Source: an uncultured Leuconostoc sp. | GTDB lineage: Bacteria; Bacillota; Bacilli; Lactobacillales; Lactobacillaceae | Length of the DNA: 6,837 nucleotides | NCBI GenBank assembly: GCA_900554745.1 | Contig: USIU01000063.1 | Coordinates: forward strand, 1-6,837 | Direction: 5' to 3' | Part shown: one piece after another, positions 1 through 4,121 of the stretch | Layout of the letters: every line of letters begins with the position of its first letter | How positions within the stretch are numbered: the stretch's first letter is position 1 | The notes under the pieces: generated by a model | What the model was told of the DNA's origin: nothing | What the model saw: only the letters and a program-made list of their open reading frames with translations | Databases searched by the model: none | Translations under genes and position numbers: made by a program

Positions 1-1
1 T

Positions 2-250
2 TATCGGGAAATTTCATCAGTATCTAATACAGAAGATTTCCAAGCGCGTCGTATGCATATTACTTACCGTGATGACAACGATAAGCTTCAATTGGTCCAC
101 ACATTAAACGGCTCAGGACTTGCAGTTGGCCGGACGGTTGCTGCCATTTTGGAAAACTATCAAAATGAAGATGGCACCGTAACAATTCCAGAAGTCTTGC
201 GGCCTTACATGGGTGGTCAAGAAACATTGACACCAACAGCGCATTATTAA
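2..250 (+). CDS. serS: Seryl-tRNA synthetase, C-terminal end (partial)
   Basis: This is the 3' part of a gene entering from the left edge, readable in frame from base 2 to a TAA stop (about 82 codons). The first residues read YREISSVSNTEDFQARRM, the conserved stretch of bacterial seryl-tRNA synthetase preceding class II motif 3. Motif 3 follows around GSGLAVGRTVAAILENYQ, whose arginine contacts ATP in this family. The tail IPEVLRPYMGG is the usual SerRS ending. The enzyme charges tRNA-Ser with serine in the cytoplasm and acts as a homodimer. An internal ATG at 53 is not the start, because conserved family sequence continues upstream of it. The N-terminal coiled-coil arm and motifs 1 and 2 lie outside the window. 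A terminator follows within 10 bases, so serS probably ends its transcript here. Identification is firm; completeness cannot be judged. Confidence 0.95.
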   Translation, partial: YREISSVSNTEDFQARRMHITYRDDNDKLQLVHTLNGSGLAVGRTVAAILENYQNEDGTVTIPEVLRPYMGGQETLTPTAHY

Positions 251-256
251 TCTGTC

Positions 257-284
257 AAAAGCCTATATTTATTGGGCTTTTTTT
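257..284 (+). terminator. Rho-independent terminator after serS
   Basis: AAAAGCC (257-263) pairs perfectly with GGCTTTT (275-281) around an 11-base A/T-rich loop, and the T-run extends from 278 to 284. It starts 6 bases after the serS stop. The stem is short and has only three G/C pairs, so termination may be partial. The proposed secA promoter overlaps its 3' side. Confidence 0.75.
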
Positions 285-299
285 GCTACAATTTATAGT
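272..299 (+). promoter_or_regulatory. Probable secA promoter
   Basis: Two overlapping readings are possible. One is TTGGGC (272-277) as -35 with TATAGT (294-299) as -10, spacing 16. The other is an extended -10, TG-C-TACAAT (284-292), with no good -35. Either gives an RNA start near 299-306 and a leader of about 75-80 bases before secA. The element sits on the descending arm of the serS terminator. It was called by eye, and the exact -10 is uncertain. Confidence 0.5.
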
Positions 300-338
300 A
301 GACTATTGTGCGGTAGAACACACAAATTCATATTTCAG

Positions 339-343
339 AGGAG
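339..343 (+). promoter_or_regulatory. secA ribosome binding site, unusually distant
   Basis: AGGAG is the only strong Shine-Dalgarno match upstream of secA. The gap to the ATG at 380 is 36 bases, far beyond the usual 5-10. An in-frame GTG at 368 is also too far (24 bases). The only in-frame codon at good spacing is a non-standard ACG at 350-352. A hairpin at 345-370 would reduce the effective gap to the ATG to about 10 bases. Confidence 0.6.
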
Positions 344-344
344 A

Positions 345-370
345 CACACACGACTGATTCAAGTTGTGTG
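345..370 (+). promoter_or_regulatory. Hairpin between the secA SD and start codon
   Basis: CACACA (345-350) pairs with TGTGTG (365-370), and ACT (353-355) pairs with AGT (362-364). CG (351-352) is bulged and GATTCA (356-361) forms the loop: nine pairs in all. When folded, AGGAG is followed by one base, the hairpin and nine bases before ATG 380. This would place the start at normal initiation distance. The pairing is directly visible; its role is inference. Confidence 0.45.
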
Positions 371-379
371 CTAAAAACA

Positions 380-2794
380 ATGGCAAATCCAATACGTAAA
401 TTAGTTGATAATTCAAAGAAGCAACTAAAAAAATTAAACCATATTGCCGATCAAGTTGAAAGTTATGCTGATGAAATGTCGGCATTAACTGACGCGCAAT
501 TACAAGCTAAAACGCCATTTTTCCGGGAAAAAATTGCAGCAGCGGTAGCTGAAGCGACAGATAAGGACAAACAAAATAAAGCATTATCAAAGGTGCTAGA
601 TGAGATTTTACCAGAAGCTTTCGCGGTTGCACGTGAAGGCGCTAAGCGTGTCTTAGGGTTGTACCCATTCCGTGTTCAGATCATGGGTGCTGCGGTATTG
701 CATGGTGGTAATTTAGCGGAAATGCGTACCGGTGAAGGGAAGACCTTAACGGCGACAATGGCTGTTTATCTGAACGCTTTGTCAGGTCGTGGTGTGCATG
801 TGGTAACCGTTAACGATTATTTGTCAGCGCGAGATGCGGAACAAATGGGTCAACTTTATAACTGGCTTGGTTTAACAGTTGGTGTGAATGTGGGTGATGC
901 ACCAGCGGATGAAAAACGAGCAGCCTATAATGCTGACATTACGTATTCAACCAACTTTAACATTGGGTTTGATTATTTGCGTGACAACATGGTACATCGT
1001 GCGGATGAACGCGTCATGCAACGTGGTTTGAATTTTGCGTTGATTGACGAAGCGGATTCAATTTTGATTGATACGGCGCGGACCCCTTTGATTATTTCAG
1101 GGCCTGGATCAGGTGTCTCACAGTTGTATGCGCGAGCTGATCGTTTTGTCAAAACGCTTGTGCGTGATGAAGATTATAAAATTGATGAAGAAGCCAAGAC
1201 CACGATGATGACCGATGAAGGGATTCACAAGGCAGAAGTTTTCTTTAATTTGGATAATTTATATGCTGCTGGCGATACGGCCTTAACGCACCATATTGAT
1301 CAAGCTTTGCGAGCTAATTTTAACTACATCAATGACAAAGATTATGTGGTCCAAGATGGTGAAGTGAAGTTGATTGATCAATCAACCGGTCGTATTTCTG
1401 AAGGGACACGCTTGTCTGATGGTTTGCATCAAGCAATCGAAGCCAAAGAAGGCGTTGAAATTCAAGAAGAAAATAAGTCAATGGCGCAAATTACTTATCA
1501 GAATTTGTTCCGTATGTACAAGAAACTCTCTGGTATGACGGGAACAGCCAAGACTGAAGAAGAAGAATTACGCGAAATTTACAACATGGAAGTCATTACG
1601 ATTCCAACTAACCGACCAATTAAGCGTGTGGACTATCCAGATTTGTTGTATCCATCGATGCGTGCGAAGTATAATGCGGTTGTGAAATTAATCCAAGAAT
1701 TACACGCCAAAGGCCAACCCATTCTGATTGGAACAGGCTCTGTTGAATCATCTGAATTGTTGTCTAAAATTTTGATGGCTCAAAATGTGCCACATAACGT
1801 GTTAAATGCTAAAAATAACGCAAAGGAAGCTGAAATTATTGCCAACGCTGGTCAACGTGGTGCCGTGACAGTGGCGACTAACATGGCCGGACGTGGTACA
1901 GATATTAAGCTTGGCCCTGGTGTGTCTGAATTAGGTGGTTTAGCTGTTATTGCGACAGAACGTCATGAATCTCGTCGAATTGATAACCAATTGCGTGGTC
2001 GTGCAGGTCGTCAAGGCGATGAAGGCTTCTCACAATTCTTCTTGTCGTTAGAAGATGACTTGATGATTCGTTTTGGTGCCGAACGTATTCGCTTGATTTG
2101 GGAACGGATGAATTTGGACGAAGAAGAGACGGTGATCAAGAACCGTCTGATTACGCGTTCGGTTGAATCAGCGCAAAAGCGTGTTGAAGGTAACAACTAT
2201 GATACACGTAAGAACGTGTTGCAATATGATGACGTGGTGCGTGAGCAACGTGAATTGATGTATCGTCAACGTGATATCGTGATTGACGAAACTAAATCAT
2301 TGGATTGGGTACTATTGCCAATGGTTGAACGGACTATTAATCGGGTCGTGGATGCACAAACCAAGGGTAAGAAGTCGGCTGACTGGCATCTCGATCAAAT
2401 TGTTACCTTTGCTGGTAATGCTTTGGTGAATGAAAACGATATTTCAGTAGCTCAGTTAAACGGTTTATCGCGCGATGAGATTAAAGCGTTGTTATTGAAT
2501 TTAGCCAAAGAAAATTATCGTGTTAAGCAGGGACAACTTTATGATCCTGCACAAATGTTGGAATTTGAAAAAGTGGTCATTTTGCGTGCCATTGATCAAC
2601 ACTGGACAGACCACATTGATGCCTTGGATCGTTTACGTCAGGGTGTTGGTTTGCGTGGTTATGGGCAATTGAACCCACTGATTGAATATCAAAACGAAGC
2701 GTTTGAAAACTTCAACAAAATGATTGCTGATGTGGAATATGATGCAACGCGCACCTTTATGAAAGCAGAAATCCGTCAAAACTTACAAGCTTAA
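380..2794 (+). CDS. secA: Preprotein translocase ATPase SecA
   Basis: SecA is the motor ATPase that pushes unfolded preproteins through the SecYEG channel at the membrane. The 804-residue reading begins MANPIRKLVDNSKKQL, typical of the family, so I chose ATG 380 over the in-frame GTG at 368. Numbered from ATG 380: Walker A in MRTGEGKT (115-122), Walker B/DEAD box in LIDEADSILID (about 221-231), the preprotein cross-linking region after it, motif III around GMTGTAKTE (385-393), motif V NMAGRGTDI (501-509) and motif VI QLRGRAGRQGD (537-547). The helical scaffold and IRA1 region (RAIDQHWTDHIDALDRLRQG) lies near 736-755. The protein stops soon after with EIRQNLQA and has no C-terminal CxC...CH zinc/SecB-binding tail, unlike the longer Bacillus and E. 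coli proteins. A structured leader with a distant SD precedes it, and prfB follows after 79 bases. The gene is intact. Confidence 0.97.
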   Translation: MANPIRKLVDNSKKQLKKLNHIADQVESYADEMSALTDAQLQAKTPFFREKIAAAVAEATDKDKQNKALSKVLDEILPEAFAVAREGAKRVLGLYPFRVQIMGAAVLHGGNLAEMRTGEGKTLTATMAVYLNALSGRGVHVVTVNDYLSARDAEQMGQLYNWLGLTVGVNVGDAPADEKRAAYNADITYSTNFNIGFDYLRDNMVHRADERVMQRGLNFALIDEADSILIDTARTPLIISGPGSGVSQLYARADRFVKTLVRDEDYKIDEEAKTTMMTDEGIHKAEVFFNLDNLYAAGDTALTHHIDQALRANFNYINDKDYVVQDGEVKLIDQSTGRISEGTRLSDGLHQAIEAKEGVEIQEENKSMAQITYQNLFRMYKKLSGMTGTAKTEEEELREIYNMEVITIPTNRPIKRVDYPDLLYPSMRAKYNAVVKLIQELHAKGQPILIGTGSVESSELLSKILMAQNVPHNVLNAKNNAKEAEIIANAGQRGAVTVATNMAGRGTDIKLGPGVSELGGLAVIATERHESRRIDNQLRGRAGRQGDEGFSQFFLSLEDDLMIRFGAERIRLIWERMNLDEEETVIKNRLITRSVESAQKRVEGNNYDTRKNVLQYDDVVREQRELMYRQRDIVIDETKSLDWVLLPMVERTINRVVDAQTKGKKSADWHLDQIVTFAGNALVNENDISVAQLNGLSRDEIKALLLNLAKENYRVKQGQLYDPAQMLEFEKVVILRAIDQHWTDHIDALDRLRQGVGLRGYGQLNPLIEYQNEAFENFNKMIADVEYDATRTFMKAEIRQNLQA

Positions 2795-2799
2795 GAGTT

Positions 2800-2814
2800 A
2801 CCATGCCTGATGGT
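2800..2814 (+). repeat. Short inverted repeat after secA
   Basis: ACCAT (2800-2804) and ATGGT (2810-2814) form a 5-bp stem with a GCCTG loop, 5 bases after the secA stop. There is no T-run, so it is not a terminator by itself. It may stabilise the secA mRNA end or be chance. Confidence 0.3.
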
Positions 2815-2833
2815 TGACGGTTGCATAATTACG

Positions 2834-2858
2834 ACGAACCTTGTGTTCGTTTTTGTTT
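2834..2858 (+). terminator. Terminator-like hairpin (attenuator?) between secA and prfB
   Basis: ACGAAC (2834-2839) pairs perfectly with GTTCGT (2845-2850) around CTTGT, and the T-rich tract TTTTTGTTTT runs from 2850 to 2859. The prfB ribosome binding site begins directly after it at 2861. I see no convincing promoter between this hairpin and prfB, so prfB would depend on readthrough from secA. That makes the hairpin a candidate for a partial terminator that sets the secA:prfB ratio. The six-pair stem with three G/C pairs is modest. Confidence 0.6.
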
Positions 2859-2873
2859 TGAAGGGATACTGGA

Positions 2874-3992
2874 ATGGAAATTATTGATGCTAAACATGCG
2901 TTAGCAGATATCGAAGAAAATATTGCCCGTTTTCGTGGCACACTGGATCTGGAAGCGTTGACAGAAGAAATTGCTGATTTTGAAAACCGTATGACAGAGC
3001 CAGGTTTTTGGGATGATAATGTTAAGGCACAAAAAGTTATTGAAGAAAACAACATTTTGAAGAATCGTCGCGATTCGTTTTTAAACTTGACGAATCAGGC
3101 TGAAGAAATTGCTGTCCTCATCGAAATGTTGTCTGAAGATCCTGAAGATGCGGATACCGCAGCTGAACTCGCGGCTAGCGTGGAAAAAGTCCAAAAGGAT
3201 GTTGAAGCATACAATTTAGAACAATTGTTGACCGAACCTTATGATGCCAACAATGCTATTTTGGAAGTGCATCCCGGATCCGGTGGGACTGAATCAACGG
3301 ACTGGGGGGCGAATTTGTATCGCATGTATACGCGTTGGGCGCAACAACATGGCTTCCAAGTGGACGTGTTGGATTACCACGCGGGCGATGAAGCTGGGAT
3401 TGACAGTGCAACCATTAAGATTTCCGGGCATAATGCTTATGGTTTCTTGCGCAGCGAAAAGGGTGTCCATCGCTTTGTGCGCATTTCACCCTTTGACTCA
3501 GCGGGTCGTCGTCACACAAGTTTCGTGAGTGTTGATGTCATGCCAGAATTGGATGACACGATTGAAGTGGAAATTCGTGATGATGATATTAAGATGGATG
3601 TTTTCCGTTCGGGTGGTGCCGGTGGTCAAAATGTCAACAAGGTATCAACTGGTGTGCGTCTGACCCACGAACCAACGGGTATCGTTGTATCCTCAACAGT
3701 TGAACGAACACAGTATGGTAACCGTGACTATGCGATGCGCTTGTTGAAAGGGAAGCTGTATCAGTTAGAATTGGACAAGCAGGAAGCAGAACGGGCAGCG
3801 TTGACGGGCGAAAAGCTCGAAAATGGTTGGGGTTCACAAATCCGGTCATATGTTTTGCATCCTTATCAAATGGTGAAAGATCACCGGACGAACTATGAAA
3901 CCAATCAGCCACAACAAGTACTTGATGGGGACTTAGATCCATTCATTAACGCCTATTTGCAATGGCAGTTGAGTTTGAAAAACCCAAATTAA
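2874..3992 (+). CDS. prfB: Peptide chain release factor 2 (RF2)
   Basis: RF2 reads UAA and UGA stop codons in the ribosomal A site and triggers release of the finished protein. The 372-residue product has the N-terminal domain 1 helices, the RF2 stop-recognition tripeptide SPF (205-207, in FVRISPFDSAGRRHTSF) and the catalytic GGQ (250-252, in RSGGAGGQNVNK), whose glutamine is normally methylated. SPF separates it from RF1, which carries a PxT tripeptide. The start is ATG 2874, 7 bases after AAGGGA (2861-2866). The whole protein is one open frame: around FRGTLDLE (20-27), where most prfB genes have an in-frame UGA with a +1 shift, this gene reads CTG GAT. Self-regulation by frameshifting is therefore absent. 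Gene order secA-prfB is common in Firmicutes, and a terminator-like hairpin lies between the two here. Confidence 0.97.
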   Translation: MEIIDAKHALADIEENIARFRGTLDLEALTEEIADFENRMTEPGFWDDNVKAQKVIEENNILKNRRDSFLNLTNQAEEIAVLIEMLSEDPEDADTAAELAASVEKVQKDVEAYNLEQLLTEPYDANNAILEVHPGSGGTESTDWGANLYRMYTRWAQQHGFQVDVLDYHAGDEAGIDSATIKISGHNAYGFLRSEKGVHRFVRISPFDSAGRRHTSFVSVDVMPELDDTIEVEIRDDDIKMDVFRSGGAGGQNVNKVSTGVRLTHEPTGIVVSSTVERTQYGNRDYAMRLLKGKLYQLELDKQEAERAALTGEKLENGWGSQIRSYVLHPYQMVKDHRTNYETNQPQQVLDGDLDPFINAYLQWQLSLKNPN

Positions 3993-3997
3993 TCAGT

Positions 3998-4027
3998 AAA
4001 GGTCGAAACGGATTGTTTCGGCTTTTT
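3998..4027 (+). terminator. Rho-independent terminator after prfB
   Basis: CGAAAC (4004-4009) pairs with GTTTCG (4015-4020) around GGATT. The stem extends outward through G-C and wobble pairs to AAA/TTT (3998-4000 with 4024-4026), about 12 pairs in all, ending in TTTTT (4023-4027). It starts 5 bases after the prfB stop and separates the prfB transcript from clpC. Confidence 0.85.
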
Positions 4028-4034
4028 GCATTAT

Positions 4035-4050
4035 GAAACAGATTAGTTTC
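4035..4050 (+). repeat. Dyad overlapping the clpC -35 region
   Basis: GAAAC (4035-4039) and GTTTC (4046-4050) form an inverted repeat around AGATTA. It nearly duplicates the core of the prfB terminator stem (GAAAC-GGATT-GTTTC, 4005-4019) but has no T-run. Its right arm overlaps the likely -35 of clpC, so it could be an operator or a decayed terminator copy. In addition CAGATT (4039-4044) is complementary to AATCTG (4083-4088), on the other side of the -10. It matches no CtsR or HrcA consensus. Confidence 0.35.
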
Positions 4051-4075
4051 TAAACCCCGTCGCGTGCGTTATAAT
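4047..4075 (+). promoter_or_regulatory. clpC promoter
   Basis: A perfect -10 TATAAT (4070-4075) lies 17 bases after a weak -35, TTTCTA (4047-4052). This predicts an RNA start near 4082 and a leader of about 40 bases. A 5-bp inverted repeat, GCGTT (4066-4070) and AACGC (4090-4094), brackets the -10 and start site. No full CtsR operator (tandem RGTCAAA) and no CIRCE element is present; there is only a lone AGTCAA at 4079-4084. The -10 is convincing and the -35 less so. Confidence 0.7.
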
Positions 4076-4121
4076 ATAAGTCAATCTGAAACGCGATTGC
4101 CTTAAAAATGGAGGGCATAAT

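Larger units (their letters stand above)
306..370 (+). promoter_or_regulatory. secA 5' leader with mutually exclusive pairings
   Basis: Four complementary segments occur in the predicted untranslated leader: TTGTG (306-310), CACACAA (319-325), CACACA (345-350) and TTGTGTG (364-370). The first can pair with 321-325. Segment 319-325 can instead pair perfectly over 7 bp with 364-370, placing AGGAG (339-343) in the loop. Segment 345-355 can also pair with 362-370 in a compact hairpin. The three cannot all form, so the leader could in principle switch the accessibility or spacing of the ribosome binding site. It is not a riboswitch class I recognise, and the CA/TG-rich composition makes some pairings easy by chance. 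Confidence 0.35.

Noticed and set aside
53..250. A 65-codon stand-alone gene starting at ATG 53
   Set aside because: Conserved SerRS sequence continues in frame upstream to the window edge, so this is an internal methionine of serS.
368..379. GTG at 368 as the secA start
   Set aside because: It would add VLKT before MANPIRK, is 24 bases from the only SD and lies inside the hairpin. ATG 380 matches the usual SecA N-terminus.
2814..2829. prfB promoter from TTGACG (2814-2819) and CATAAT (2824-2829)
   Set aside because: The two elements are only 4 bases apart, and neither has a partner at 16-18 bases.
4079..4092. CtsR operator at the clpC promoter
   Set aside because: Only one AGTCAA half-site is present. 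The tandem second heptad three bases away is missing (AAACGCG instead of RGTCAAA).
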